DNA of 64,000 nt from Gammaproteobacteria bacterium. Lineage in GTDB: Bacteria; Pseudomonadota; Gammaproteobacteria; CAISUE01. Made by a program: the position numbers and the translations under genes. The stretch spans positions 124,001 to 188,000 of the forward strand of contig JAJNBD010000008.1 in the NCBI GenBank assembly GCA_021156105.1, written 5' to 3'. A model generated the notes under the pieces. That model did no database searches, was not told where the DNA came from, and worked only from the letters and a program-made list of their open reading frames with translations. Shown here piece after piece: positions 1 through 8,441 of this stretch (positions are counted from its first letter, which is position 1; the number at the start of each line of letters is the position of its first letter).

Positions 1-1
1 G

Positions 2-172
2 ATTTTGTTTGAGTCAGCAAAGCATCTTTTTGCCTTATATCTAAAATTATTTCCCACTTATCAAATTATTTACGGTGCGATTGCTGCCGTGCCCATTTTT
101 TTAATTTGGGTTTATATTTGTTGGGTAATATTCTTGCTCTGTGCTACTGTAGGCAGAATTTTAGCCGACTAA
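2..172 (+). CDS. YihY/BrkB-family inner-membrane protein, C-terminal fragment
   Basis: An open frame enters from the left edge and ends at TAA 170-172, giving 56 residues. It reads like the last transmembrane part of the YihY (UPF0761) family: a [19 protein letters not shown] segment followed by a second hydrophobic stretch ([11 protein letters not shown]). The N-terminal part lies outside the window. Members are multi-pass inner-membrane proteins of unknown function, formerly called ribonuclease BN. The gene converges on the ABC transporter operon with one base between the two stop codons. The family call rests on one conserved segment. Confidence 0.7.
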   Translation: MLFESAKHLFALYLKLFPTYQIIYGAIAAVPIFLIWVYICWVIFLLCATVGRILAD

Positions 173-173
173 T

Positions 174-881
174 TTAAGCACCATAACATTCTTTTTTTAA
201 ATCTTCGATGGTTAGTTTTGTTTTTTCGGGATAAGAAAAATCATGAGTAATTTTCCCATTGCGTAAAGCAATTAATCGACTGCCATATTCTTTAGCAAAT
301 TCTAAGTGATGCGTTGTTAGCAAACATGTCATGTTGTGAGCTTTAATTTTTTCTACGGTCATGCGCATTAAGCGGTCAGCGGTATGAGGGTCTAGTGCGC
401 TAGTATGTTCGTCTAAAAGTAAAATTTCAGGTTCTGCTAAACAAGCTAATGCTAGTGCTAGGCTTTGTTGTTCGCCGCCAGATAATTGCCCAGCTAAATT
501 TTTTTTATGCTTCTCTAGTTTAGGGTTGAATTCGGCTAAATAATCATTAGGAATGATTTTACTTTTTGCGCGCCTTATGGCTAAGCGGCAATTTTCTTCT
601 ACTGTTAAATTAGGAAAGAGTGAGTCAAGAGGGTTTTGCGTTAAAGTAACAATGTGCTGAGATAAACTTTCCGGTGAATATTTTTCAAGCGGTTTATCTT
701 TAAGTATGATGCTGCCTTGCTGTATAGCATAGCGGCGATCAATAAGTTTTAATAAAGAGCTTTTGCCTGAGCCATTGCTGCCCAGAATAATAATTAATTC
801 TCCAGGTTGAATCTCAAGATTAATATCTGATAGAACTTGGTGGTCTGAAAATTTTAATGAAAGCTTTTTAACTGAAAGCAT
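174..881 (-). CDS. ABC transporter ATP-binding protein (COG1101-like, putative tryptophan importer)
   Basis: A 235-residue cytoplasmic ATPase of an import system. Walker A GSNGSGKSS is at residues 34-42, the LSGGEQQ signature near 133-139, Walker B ILLLDEH near 153-159 and the switch histidine in TTHHLE near 190, so the protein looks catalytically complete. It is the last gene of a substrate-binding protein, permease, ATPase operon, 5 nt after the permease, with a good Shine-Dalgarno (AAGGAT). The trio matches the COG2984/COG4120/COG1101 class, whose streptococcal members (TrpXYZ) are linked to tryptophan. The leader upstream of the operon supports the same substrate; the substrate itself is inferred. 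Confidence 0.85.
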   Translation of the reverse strand: MLSVKKLSLKFSDHQVLSDINLEIQPGELIIILGSNGSGKSSLLKLIDRRYAIQQGSIILKDKPLEKYSPESLSQHIVTLTQNPLDSLFPNLTVEENCRLAIRRAKSKIIPNDYLAEFNPKLEKHKKNLAGQLSGGEQQSLALALACLAEPEILLLDEHTSALDPHTADRLMRMTVEKIKAHNMTCLLTTHHLEFAKEYGSRLIALRNGKITHDFSYPEKTKLTIEDLKKECYGA

Positions 882-886
882 AAAGG

Positions 887-1759
887 TTATCCTTTTTTAT
901 TTTTAAGATGAGCTGCTGCCCGCAAGAAAACGACAAGAAGCACGCCAAGGACTATTTTTAAATAGAGTGGGTCAACGCCGATGCGTAGCAAGCAATTCAT
1001 TAAAGCAAAGTATAAAAGTACGCCTAATAGACAAGCGCTAAATTCTAAACCAACCCGTAAATAGGGTTTTTTTAAAACATGTAAAATTAATTGTTGACCA
1101 ACAATGACCGCGCCTAGACCTGTTAAGGTTACGCCAAACCCCATGCCAATATCTGCATAATTAACGGTCTGTGCCGTGAGACAGCCTGCGCTTGCTGCAA
1201 GGCAATTAGTAAAAGCAAAGCCTAATATGCGATAACGTTCGACAGCAAAACCATAGCGGGCAAATAGTTTTGGGTTATCACCAAAAGCCCGTAGCTGTAA
1301 GCCAAGCGGTGAGTGTAAGACTATTAATGCAGTGCCACAAATAAGTGCCACGCAGGCAGCAACCAACAAATAACCTTGAAAATCACTTTGAGCAAATGCC
1401 TGAGAAAACAAGGTTGTTTGGTTAAGAAGATTAATATTGGGGCGCCCCATAAAAGCTAAATTAGCGCTGGTCAAAATAAAACTGGCTAATACGCCGGCAA
1501 GTAAGGGATCAATTTTTTGCTGGCGCTGCATGCAAGCCACCATAGTGCCAGTGCAAATGCCTGCCGCAAGTGCACACAAGGAAGCTAGTAAAGGTGAGCA
1601 ACCAAGGGATACCACTTTGGCAAATGTCCCAGCGCCTGCCACAAAGCTGCCATCAAGTGTCATATCGGTAGCATTTAATAAATTAAAGCTGATATAGATA
1701 CCTAGCGCTAATGGTAAAAATGGTAAACTTTGGGTGACAAAGTTAAATATTAAGTTCAT
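887..1759 (-). CDS. ABC transporter permease (COG4120-like)
   Basis: A 290-residue integral membrane protein with about eight hydrophobic segments and almost no soluble part, as in the COG4120 permeases that work with COG2984 binding proteins. The start ATG at 1759 follows AGGA at normal spacing. It sits between the binding-protein gene and the ATPase gene, all on the minus strand and presumably transcribed together from the promoter near 2951-2979. It should form the membrane channel of the importer. Nothing looks broken. Confidence 0.83.
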   Translation of the reverse strand: MNLIFNFVTQSLPFLPLALGIYISFNLLNATDMTLDGSFVAGAGTFAKVVSLGCSPLLASLCALAAGICTGTMVACMQRQQKIDPLLAGVLASFILTSANLAFMGRPNINLLNQTTLFSQAFAQSDFQGYLLVAACVALICGTALIVLHSPLGLQLRAFGDNPKLFARYGFAVERYRILGFAFTNCLAASAGCLTAQTVNYADIGMGFGVTLTGLGAVIVGQQLILHVLKKPYLRVGLEFSACLLGVLLYFALMNCLLRIGVDPLYLKIVLGVLLVVFLRAAAHLKNKKG

Positions 1760-1830
1760 GGTTTTTTTCCTGTTGTTTTTCTTAGCTTGTGGGGTGGGCT
1801 TTGTCGCGTGTGCCCACCGGCAAGTTAAAT

Positions 1831-2778
1831 TTACATTACCTCTACGGGATACCCCATTTTCACAGCAGTTTGCTTAACGCTCTCAACTGAAGCGCCCATC
1901 TTTTGCATAGCCGCTGGATTTAAAAATACAGTCAGTTTATGCATTTCCGTAATTGGTAAATCACATGCCTTTTTACCGTTTAAAATTTGTGCTGCAAGGA
2001 GTGCGCCATCGCTGCCAATTTGTTTTTCATGAACGCCTAAAGCAAATCCCGCGCCGTTTTGTACAGAGCCATCATCAGAGCTGATGAGAGGAATATGCTG
2101 CTGCGCAGCGACTTTAGCCAACTGCGCAATGCCACTGACAATTAAGCTGTCTTTCAAAACAAAAATAGCTTGGGTGCCGGTAGGTAAGTTTTGTGAAGCC
2201 GTTTGTAAATCAGGCAGTGTGGTTGCCATGACGGGCTTAATGGTGATATCGAATTTTTTACCAACGGCAATAATACTTTTGACTTCAGGAAATACTTTGT
2301 CATCAGCGCTATGGAAAAGCGTAATTTCTTTGAGGTTAGGATAAGCAGCATGAATAAATGCTAACTGTTGTTCATCGGAAACTTCATCATGCACAACCGC
2401 GATATTACAAGGATTTAACTTTTTTCGATCGCTGTCAGAAACGTCAGAAGCTAAGCTGACAATGGGAATGTTTTTGATCATGGAAATAGCCATTTGGCTG
2501 GCACTCGTGCCAACGGGTGCAATAACATCACAGCCACTATCGCGTAATGATTGAAGGCTGGCACGTTCAAGGTTTGCATCGCCTTGGGCATTCGCCACTT
2601 TGAATTGCAGCGGTTGTTTATATTCATTGCGCAAGGTTGTTTCAAAGCCATTGGTAATTTCTGTCATCGCTTCATGCGTCATTGGGATAAGAATGCAAGC
2701 CTTCTTGTCTGCAAAGCTTTGGCTAGAGAGTATTAATAATGTTAAAGATGCAGCTGCTTTTAAAATGTTTTTCATCAT
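1831..2778 (-). CDS. ABC transporter periplasmic substrate-binding protein (COG2984/TrpX-like)
   Basis: A secreted binding protein of 315 residues with a signal peptide ending near SSQSFA|DKKAC. The body has the two-lobe pattern of PF04392 binding proteins: APVGTSASQMA and IPIVSLASDVSD in the first lobe, and IPLISSDDGSVQNGAGFALGV in the second. I chose ATG 2778 because AAAGG lies 5 nt before it; an in-frame ATG at 2796 would add six residues but abuts the attenuator U-run. First structural gene of the importer operon. The upstream leader with three Trp codons suggests that tryptophan, or a close aromatic compound, is the ligand; this is inference. Confidence 0.85.
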   Translation of the reverse strand: MMKNILKAAASLTLLILSSQSFADKKACILIPMTHEAMTEITNGFETTLRNEYKQPLQFKVANAQGDANLERASLQSLRDSGCDVIAPVGTSASQMAISMIKNIPIVSLASDVSDSDRKKLNPCNIAVVHDEVSDEQQLAFIHAAYPNLKEITLFHSADDKVFPEVKSIIAVGKKFDITIKPVMATTLPDLQTASQNLPTGTQAIFVLKDSLIVSGIAQLAKVAAQQHIPLISSDDGSVQNGAGFALGVHEKQIGSDGALLAAQILNGKKACDLPITEMHKLTVFLNPAAMQKMGASVESVKQTAVKMGYPVEVM

Positions 2779-2799
2779 ATTTACCTTTTTTGTCATTTT

Positions 2800-2865
2800 T
2801 GAAAAATAAAAAACCCGCCATAGGGCGGGTTGTAGAAGTCGAGAATAGGCCTTCTCAACACCGCC
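2800..2865 (-). promoter_or_regulatory. Transcription attenuator: terminator and competing antiterminator
   Basis: On the minus strand, segment 3 (2838-2824, CTTCTACAACCCGCC) can pair either with segment 4 (2819-2812, GGCGGGTT), giving a terminator followed by a T-rich run (2811-2800), or with segment 2 (2865-2851, GGCGGTGTTGAGAAG) over about 14 bp with two single-base bulges. Segment 2 begins in the last codons of the leader peptide and covers its stop codon. A ribosome stalled at Trp14/Trp16 would leave segment 2 free and prevent termination; one reaching the stop would cover segment 2 and allow it. The pairings were read by eye, not folded. Confidence 0.8.
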
Positions 2866-2926
2866 AGAGAATATTTAGCCAACGCCAAAGATTTTGTTTA
2901 AAAATTTGTTGAAGAGTATTTGTCAT
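2855..2926 (-). CDS. Trp-rich leader peptide of an attenuator (TrpL-like)
   Basis: A 23-codon frame starts at ATG 2926, preceded by AAAGGA, and ends at TGA 2855-2857. The peptide begins MTNTLQQIF and contains W at positions 14, 16 and 21 (QNLWRWLNILWRC end). Three Trp in 23 residues is far above chance, and the frame lies between a consensus promoter and an intrinsic terminator that also has an alternative pairing. This is the classic layout of a ribosome-mediated tryptophan attenuator. Too short for automated gene calls. Confidence 0.82.
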   Translation of the reverse strand: MTNTLQQIFKQNLWRWLNILWRC

Positions 2927-2950
2927 GATTTTTTCCTTTGTACGCTTGTA

Positions 2951-2979
2951 ATGATACGGCAGTACAAATGGCTTGTCAA
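2951..2979 (-). promoter_or_regulatory. Sigma-70-type promoter for the ABC importer leader
   Basis: On the minus strand a perfect TTGACA (2979-2974) is followed after 17 bp by TATCAT (2956-2951). Transcription would begin near 2944, about 18 nt before the leader-peptide ATG. Spacing and hexamers are close to consensus, and the position fits the attenuator. Confidence 0.75.
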
Positions 2980-3112
2980 TAGCTAGCTGCAAATTGGTAT
3001 TATGATGCTAAAATTTAAAAAGAATACCGGCCTGGTTATCTTGTTTTTTTTTGATAAGCTATGTTATAGTTTTTTTGACGTTGGAACTATTGCAAAGACA
3101 AGGAGTTCATAT

Positions 3113-3355
3113 ATGAAAGGTAAACTAGCGATAAGTTTAGGATTTATATTGGCAATGAGTTTATGGGCTGTCATGCCGGTATATGCCCAGCAGGGTGGGT
3201 GTGCCGGTGCTTTTGTGGACTCATGCAGCCGCGTTAATGCTCATCGATGCAACCTAAGTTATACAAGTGTTAGTGGAAACTATCATCAATGTGAATATTC
3301 AAGGATAGGGGGTTGTGAGCCTCTTCTCTCGGAACAATGCACGCTAAATGGATAG
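3113..3355 (+). CDS. Small secreted cysteine-rich protein
   Basis: Eighty residues from ATG 3113, which follows AAGGAG; a longer frame opens at 3002 but lacks this ribosome site. The N-terminus is a clear signal peptide (MKGKLAISLGFILAMSLWAV, cleavage likely after VYA). The mature part of about 53 residues has six cysteines, CAGAFVDSC, then HRC, QC, GC and QC, suggesting three disulfides. No family recognised. It is monocistronic between the divergent ABC operon and the convergent aroC. The product should be periplasmic or extracellular; a role as toxin, inhibitor or effector cannot be told from sequence. Confidence 0.7.
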   Translation: MKGKLAISLGFILAMSLWAVMPVYAQQGGCAGAFVDSCSRVNAHRCNLSYTSVSGNYHQCEYSRIGGCEPLLSEQCTLNG

Positions 3356-3418
3356 TTTAATGTTAAGAGCTAAGCCGGACAAAACTCAGCAAAGCTGCTG
3401 TTCTTAGCCAGGATTAAT

Positions 3419-4468
3419 TTACTCTACCTTACTTAAGTTAGCATCCATCAAAGTTAAAGCTAACATGGCTTCAGCCACAGGAACGCCACGAATGCCTACA
3501 CAAGGATCGTGGCGGCCTAAGGTGACAACTTCAATCGGCTCATTGTGAATATTAATACTTTTGCCAGGAATGCGAATGCTCGATGCTGGTTTAAAAGCCA
3601 CGCGAGCAATGATGTCTTGACCAGAAGAAATGCCGCCTAAAATACCGCCAGCATGGTTGCTTAAAAAGCCTTCTGGCGTAATTTCATCACGATGCTCAGA
3701 GCCTTTTTGTGTCACGCAAGCAAAGCCGTCGCCAATTTCTACGCCTTTTACTGCATTAATACTCATTAAGGCTTTGGCTAAGTTAGCATCAAGCCGATCA
3801 TAAACAGGCTCGCCGAAGCCGATCGGAACATTCAAGGCTTCAACTTGCACGAGAGCGCCAATCGAGTCGCCTTCTTCACGTAACTGGATGATCTTATTTT
3901 CTAATTGCTCCAGCTTGTTCACATCGGGAAAGAAAAAAGCATTTTGATTAACTTGAGCCCAATCAAAAATCTCTGCGCGAATATCGCCCATTTGAATCAT
4001 GGCGCCCCGGATCATAATGCCAAATTTTTCGTATAAATATTTTTTAGCAATCGCACCAGCGGCGACACGCATGGCGGTTTCCCGCGCAGACGCACGCCCG
4101 CCACCGCGATAATCCCTAATGCCATATTTGTGATGGTAAGTAAAATCGGCATGCCCGGGGCGAAACTGGTTCTTGATATTTTCATAATCGCTTTCATGAG
4201 CATTTTGATTCTCAATCAATAAACCAATAGGCGCGCCAGTGGTTTTACCTTGGAAAATGCCGGATAGGATTTTAACTTGGTCTGGTTCGCGGCGCTGAGA
4301 GGTGGCTTTCGATTGACCAGGTTTGCGGCGGTCAAGTTCCGCTTGGATATCGACTTCGCAAAGCGCTAAGCCAGCAGGGCAGCCGTCAATGATGCAGCCA
4401 ATAGCTGGGCCATGGCTTTCGCCAAACGTGGTTACAGTGAAGTTTTTACCAAAAGTATTGCCTGACAT
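3419..4468 (-). CDS. aroC: Chorismate synthase
   Basis: Converts 5-enolpyruvylshikimate-3-phosphate to chorismate with reduced FMN, the last shikimate step. 349 residues, normal for the family. Signature segments are intact: [19 protein letters not shown] at the N-terminus, [14 protein letters not shown] with the [14 protein letters not shown] block near 110-130, and [11 protein letters not shown] near the C-terminus. Divergent from holB with about 60 bp between starts. Chorismate also feeds UbiC, encoded later in the window. Confidence 0.97.
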   Translation of the reverse strand: MSGNTFGKNFTVTTFGESHGPAIGCIIDGCPAGLALCEVDIQAELDRRKPGQSKATSQRREPDQVKILSGIFQGKTTGAPIGLLIENQNAHESDYENIKNQFRPGHADFTYHHKYGIRDYRGGGRASARETAMRVAAGAIAKKYLYEKFGIMIRGAMIQMGDIRAEIFDWAQVNQNAFFFPDVNKLEQLENKIIQLREEGDSIGALVQVEALNVPIGFGEPVYDRLDANLAKALMSINAVKGVEIGDGFACVTQKGSEHRDEITPEGFLSNHAGGILGGISSGQDIIARVAFKPASSIRIPGKSINIHNEPIEVVTLGRHDPCVGIRGVPVAEAMLALTLMDANLSKVE

Positions 4469-4499
4469 GGTTTTGGCTGCTGAGTGCTCGAAACTTTAG

Positions 4500-4505
4500 T
4501 ATAAT
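4500..4505 (+). promoter_or_regulatory. Candidate -10 element upstream of holB
   Basis: A perfect TATAAT lies 24 bp before the holB ATG in the aroC-holB divergent gap. No convincing -35 hexamer is found at 16-18 bp, so the call is tentative. Confidence 0.35.
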
Positions 4506-4529
4506 AAAAAAAAACTAGCTTTGCGACTC

Positions 4530-5432
4530 ATGCAATTATCAATCCCTTTTTGGCAGCAGAAAATTTTCCAGCAGTGGAAGCAGTTTGTGCAAGCCAACAA
4601 AATTCCGCATGCTTTGTTGATTCAAGGCGCTGCAGGTTTAGGCAAGTCACAGCTTGTGAAACACATGCTGCAACTGTTATTTTGTGAAACACATTCTGCT
4701 TGTGGACATTGTCGAGATTGTCATTGGGTAAATCAAAATGCCCACCCAGATTGTTCTTGGATACAGCCTGAAGCACCGGGTAAAGCTATTAAAATTGCAA
4801 GCATTCGTGAAGCATTGGAATGGCTACAGCTATCGCCTTTAGATAGTGCTAAAAAAGTTTTAGTTATCCAACCAGCAGAAGCGTTGAATACGGCATCTAG
4901 CAATGCACTTTTGAAAACGCTAGAAGAGCCATCTGAGTCGACTTTGATTATTTTAACCAGTGAAATGCCAGAATTGCTATTGCCTACTGTGCGTAGTCGT
5001 TGCCAAAAACTATGTTTACGTCTGCCGGAAGAGGCAGAAACCAAAGCTTGGTTAGCGGCGCAGGCAAATTTTGATGCTTCACGGCCGTTAATGCCAGGCC
5101 TTGGTCCTTATGCGTTATTGGAAGAATTTTCTGAAACGCAAACACCTATTCGTGAAGAGATTTTAGGCGTTTTTGATAGTGTCTCTCAGCGCAAAATACA
5201 TTTTCTAGCCGCCGCCGATAAGCTAAAGTCCTGTGCGCCATTAGAAGTTTTACGCTATGGGTATTATTGGATTTGGTTGCAAACAGAAAAATTAACGAAA
5301 ATTGCAGATAAGCGAGGATTAAATCATTGGTTGCGTTTGGAGCAAGAGTTGCTGCAATTAAAGCGCTCGGTGTTGCAAGGCGCAAATCTGAATTGGCAGC
5401 TACAATTGGAATTACTCTTAGAAAAAATATAA
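4530..5432 (+). CDS. holB: DNA polymerase III delta prime subunit
   Basis: Clamp-loader subunit of the replicative polymerase. About 300 residues, beginning MQLSIPFWQQ; a TTG at 4521 in the same frame is the alternative start. The P-loop GAAGLGKS is at residues 33-40, a four-cysteine zinc module (CETHSACGHCRDC) follows near 54-66, and the SRC motif (TVRSRCQ) typical of clamp loaders is present. The expected neighbours tmk and pilZ are absent; tatD follows after a repeat-filled gap. Confidence 0.93.
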   Translation: MQLSIPFWQQKIFQQWKQFVQANKIPHALLIQGAAGLGKSQLVKHMLQLLFCETHSACGHCRDCHWVNQNAHPDCSWIQPEAPGKAIKIASIREALEWLQLSPLDSAKKVLVIQPAEALNTASSNALLKTLEEPSESTLIILTSEMPELLLPTVRSRCQKLCLRLPEEAETKAWLAAQANFDASRPLMPGLGPYALLEEFSETQTPIREEILGVFDSVSQRKIHFLAAADKLKSCAPLEVLRYGYYWIWLQTEKLTKIADKRGLNHWLRLEQELLQLKRSVLQGANLNWQLQLELLLEKI

Positions 5433-5434
5433 CT

Positions 5435-5576
5435 CCCTTCTCTCTGGAGGGGGGCGCTCCTAGCCCCTCATCCCCAGCCCTTCTCCCCGGAGGGGAGAAG
5501 GGAGCGCGCAGTGGTTGGGTGATGGAGTTCCCCTCTCCCCTCCGGGGAGAGGGGTTAGGGGTGAGGGGGCGAAGCA
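5435..5576. repeat. GC-rich hairpin repeats, locus 1 (holB-tatD gap)
   Basis: Two members of the window-wide repeat family. An A-type unit (CCCCTCATCCCCAGCCC then hairpin arms CTTCTCCCC/GGGGAGAAG, 5463-5501) is followed by a B-type unit with arms CCCTCTCCCC/GGGGAGAGGG and tail AGGGGTGAGGGGGCG (5530-5571). The block fills most of the 201-bp gap. Both strands are open over much of it, which creates spurious proline/arginine-rich frames. Confidence 0.9.
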
Positions 5577-5633
5577 CCTACCAAAAAGTGATTAAGCCTC
5601 TCCAAAGCAAAATAGGAAAAAGGAAAAAATTTT

Positions 5634-6404
5634 ATGTTAATTGATTCGCATTGTCACTTAGATCGGCTTGAAATTTCCGCGCAAGATGCTATTGCTGCTG
5701 CGCGAGAGAAAGGTATTGGTTGCTTTTTATGTGTGTGCATCGATATGGATAATTACCCGCAAGTATTAGCGCTTGCGCAGCAGTTTCAGGAAGTTTATGC
5801 GAGCGTTGGTGTGCATCCAACTGAAATTATCGATCATGAGCCTGATGTTGCTGAATTAGTGGCAAAAGGCCAATCCAAGAAAGTTATTGCAGTTGGTGAA
5901 ACAGGTTTAGATTTCTATCGTTTAGAAGGTTCACCGGATACGCAGCTGCAGCGTTTTCGCAACCATATCCGCGCTGCACGCGAATTAAATAAACCTTTGA
6001 TCGTGCATACCCGTCAAGCAAGGGCAGAAACCATTGCGCTTTTAAAAGAAGAACGAGCGCATGACGTTGGTGGGGTGCTGCATTGCTTTACGGAAGACTG
6101 GGACATGGCAGTGCAAGCAATGGATTTAGGATTCTACATTTCATTTTCAGGGATTGTCACTTTTAAAAATGCTGTCGAATTGCAAGAAATTGCCAAAAAA
6201 ATCCCTCTTGATCGTATGTTGGTTGAAACCGATGCGCCTTATTTAGCGCCGGTGCCTTTTCGTGGCAAATCCAATCAACCAGCTTATGTTTATTATGTGG
6301 CAGAATATATCGCGCAACTACGTGGCGATAGTATGGAGACGATTGTCAGCCAAACAACAGAAAATTTTTGTCGTTTATTTAAAGTAAATAATTTAACCTT
6401 TTGA
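5634..6404 (+). CDS. tatD: TatD-family metal-dependent hydrolase (DNase/deaminase-like TIM barrel)
   Basis: 256 residues of the TatD/YcfH family, usually metal-dependent 3'-exonuclease or deoxyribonuclease. Metal ligands are in place: IDSHCHLD at the start, AVGETGLD with the bridging glutamate near 87, VHTRQA, LHCFTED and VETDAPYLAP near 205. Many gammaproteobacteria keep holB and tatD together; here a repeat block separates them. Whether this is the TatD or YcfH paralogue cannot be decided. Confidence 0.9.
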   Translation: MLIDSHCHLDRLEISAQDAIAAAREKGIGCFLCVCIDMDNYPQVLALAQQFQEVYASVGVHPTEIIDHEPDVAELVAKGQSKKVIAVGETGLDFYRLEGSPDTQLQRFRNHIRAARELNKPLIVHTRQARAETIALLKEERAHDVGGVLHCFTEDWDMAVQAMDLGFYISFSGIVTFKNAVELQEIAKKIPLDRMLVETDAPYLAPVPFRGKSNQPAYVYYVAEYIAQLRGDSMETIVSQTTENFCRLFKVNNLTF

Positions 6405-6411
6405 GAACAAT

Positions 6412-7146
6412 ATGAGACGTTTTAAACCAATTATTTTGAGTACTGTTGTTGGTTTGATGGCCAGTCTGGCGGATGCAAACCCACCACCAGAAAACCTTTC
6501 AAATGTTAAAAAAGAGCTTAGAGCCTATCATGATAGCGGTGCTTATGATGTCGATATTGCTTCAGTAGTTGCCCAAGCAAAGGCTTATATTGATCAACGG
6601 CTTCAATCGGCAACGCCTGAGCAAAGAAAAAAATTTGCCATTATTTATGATATTGATGAAACATCTTTATCGAATTACCAATCGATGCTTGGTAATGATT
6701 ATGGTGCGCCTGTTCCTTATATACTTCATCAACAGGCAGAAGCAAACGACGCGGCGATTTCACCAACATTAGCACTTTACCGTTATGCGGCATCAAAAGG
6801 TATTAGGCAGTTTTTTATTACTGGACGGCAAGAAAAACTGCGTGCGGCAACCATTAAGAATTTAAAAGCAGCAGGATATTCTGATTGGCAGGACCTCTAT
6901 CTACAACCAGATGGTGCAACTTATCCCGATGCAGAAGATTATAAAGCGCCGATTCGCAAACAAATTGAAGCCCAAGGATATGATATTTTATTTAGCATTG
7001 GTGATCAGTGCAGCGATTTAGCAGCGGCAGATAACAGGCCTTTACCGACATCAACCATTCGTTTACCAATCGTCTGTGGTAAAAAAATTGGTGCTTATGA
7101 AGATGCTGCATTTAAATTACCTAACCCTTATTATTTTATTCCTTAA
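6412..7146 (+). CDS. Secreted HAD-superfamily acid phosphatase (class B / e(P4)-like)
   Basis: 244 residues with a signal peptide (MRRFKPIILSTVVGLMASLA, then DAN). HAD motif I is YDIDETSLSN with nucleophile D80 and acid D82, motif II is ITGRQ with T137, and motif III/IV is FSIGDQCSDL. This matches PF03767 non-specific acid phosphatases, which dephosphorylate nucleotides outside the cytoplasm. No lipobox cysteine is evident, so it is probably a soluble periplasmic or secreted form. It starts 7 nt after tatD and is followed 5 nt later by an MFS transporter, so the three are probably co-transcribed; a phosphatase-plus-uptake role is inference. Confidence 0.85.
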   Translation: MRRFKPIILSTVVGLMASLADANPPPENLSNVKKELRAYHDSGAYDVDIASVVAQAKAYIDQRLQSATPEQRKKFAIIYDIDETSLSNYQSMLGNDYGAPVPYILHQQAEANDAAISPTLALYRYAASKGIRQFFITGRQEKLRAATIKNLKAAGYSDWQDLYLQPDGATYPDAEDYKAPIRKQIEAQGYDILFSIGDQCSDLAAADNRPLPTSTIRLPIVCGKKIGAYEDAAFKLPNPYYFIP

Positions 7147-7151
7147 TCGTT

Positions 7152-8369
7152 ATGAATAAATTACGTGGCTTGTTGCCTTTATATTTTGTAATCTTTTTTG
7201 GCTTTGTTGGTTTTAGCTTAATGATTACTATTTTTACGCCGATGATGCTATCGGTGCAAAGTGGTATGTTGCCAGCGGTTACACCAACATCAAGTCGCAT
7301 ATTTATTTTAGGAATTTTGCTTGCATTATATCCTTTGGGGCAGTTTTTAGGCTCGCCGGTACTAGGGGCGTTTTCTGATCATTATGGCCGCAGAAAAATT
7401 TTAATTTTGTCGCTGTTGGCAACGACAGTTTTTTATTTTTTCATTGCTTGGGCTTTAATGATAAAAAGTTTGTGGCTGTTAATGCTGGCATCATTTTTGG
7501 CGGGTTTGTCAGAAGCCAATGTGGCAATTGCACAAGGGGCAATTGCTGATGTTACCACGGATAACAATCGTAATCGTTTGTTTGGTTATATCTATATGAG
7601 TGGAAGCTCTGCTTATATTTTTGGCCCTTTAGTAGGGGGAAAATTAGCAGATCCTAATTTGTTATCTTGGTTTAATTATGCAACGCCCTTTTGGTTGGTG
7701 TTCATTTTATTGGCTTTGGTGTTACTGTGGATTATTTTCACGTTTAAAGAAACAGAAGACCATGTCGTGCAAGAAAAAATAGATTATTTTTCTGCTTTGA
7801 CGAGCTTGGCAAGCATTGTAACAGCAAAGCATTTGCGTTATCTCTATTTCTTAGATTTTTTATTTTATATTTCTATTTATGGTTTCTTGCGCTGTTATCC
7901 GATGTATTTGGTGAACGGGTTTCATTTATCCGTGAGCGCATCTTCCGAGTTTATTGCTTGGGTTGCTGTGCCGATTATTTTGGGTAATCTATGGCTAACA
8001 GGTTATTTGACTTCGCGCCTGGGCGTGGTGCAACTGACAGCGCTCTCTGGGTTGTTGACGGGTATTTTTATGATTGTTGTTGTTATTCCCCCAAATGTTA
8101 ACGCTTTGTGGATTACGCTTTTTGTCACTTCGCTTGCACTAGCCGTTTGTTTGCCTTCGAGTGCGACTTTATTATCGATTGCCGCCAATAAAAGTGAGCA
8201 GGGTAGGGTGATGGGGAATAACCAGTCGCTGCAAGCCTTGTCGCAGGCGGTGTCTGGTGTGATTGGCGGCATATTAGCAATGATTAGTCTGAAGCTGTCG
8301 TTAATTGCGCTAGGCTTTTTTGCAATTGCCGGCGCGGCTTTACTCTATTTTCGTCCAGCACGAGCCTGA
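7152..8369 (+). CDS. MFS transporter, Tet/multidrug-like
   Basis: 405 residues, about twelve hydrophobic segments. The loop 2-3 motif is GAFSDHYGRRK near residue 75, as in the TCR/Tet drug:proton antiporter branch. Hydrophobic segments extend to the C-terminus with no extra domain. Probably the last gene of the tatD-phosphatase-MFS unit, ended by the strong terminator at 8371-8394. Substrate unknown; drug export and nucleoside or sugar uptake are both possible. Confidence 0.85.
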   Translation: MNKLRGLLPLYFVIFFGFVGFSLMITIFTPMMLSVQSGMLPAVTPTSSRIFILGILLALYPLGQFLGSPVLGAFSDHYGRRKILILSLLATTVFYFFIAWALMIKSLWLLMLASFLAGLSEANVAIAQGAIADVTTDNNRNRLFGYIYMSGSSAYIFGPLVGGKLADPNLLSWFNYATPFWLVFILLALVLLWIIFTFKETEDHVVQEKIDYFSALTSLASIVTAKHLRYLYFLDFLFYISIYGFLRCYPMYLVNGFHLSVSASSEFIAWVAVPIILGNLWLTGYLTSRLGVVQLTALSGLLTGIFMIVVVIPPNVNALWITLFVTSLALAVCLPSSATLLSIAANKSEQGRVMGNNQSLQALSQAVSGVIGGILAMISLKLSLIALGFFAIAGAALLYFRPARA

Positions 8370-8370
8370 C

Positions 8371-8394
8371 AAACCAGGGCTTGGCCCTGGTTTT
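8371..8394 (+). terminator. Intrinsic terminator after the MFS gene
   Basis: A perfect 10-bp stem, AAACCAGGGC and GCCCTGGTTT, with a 3-nt loop, ending in TTTT. It begins 2 bp after the MFS stop codon. Confidence 0.8.
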
Positions 8395-8441
8395 GTGAAA
8401 ATCTGGTAAAATACCCTACATTTTTATAGCCTATCTTAATC

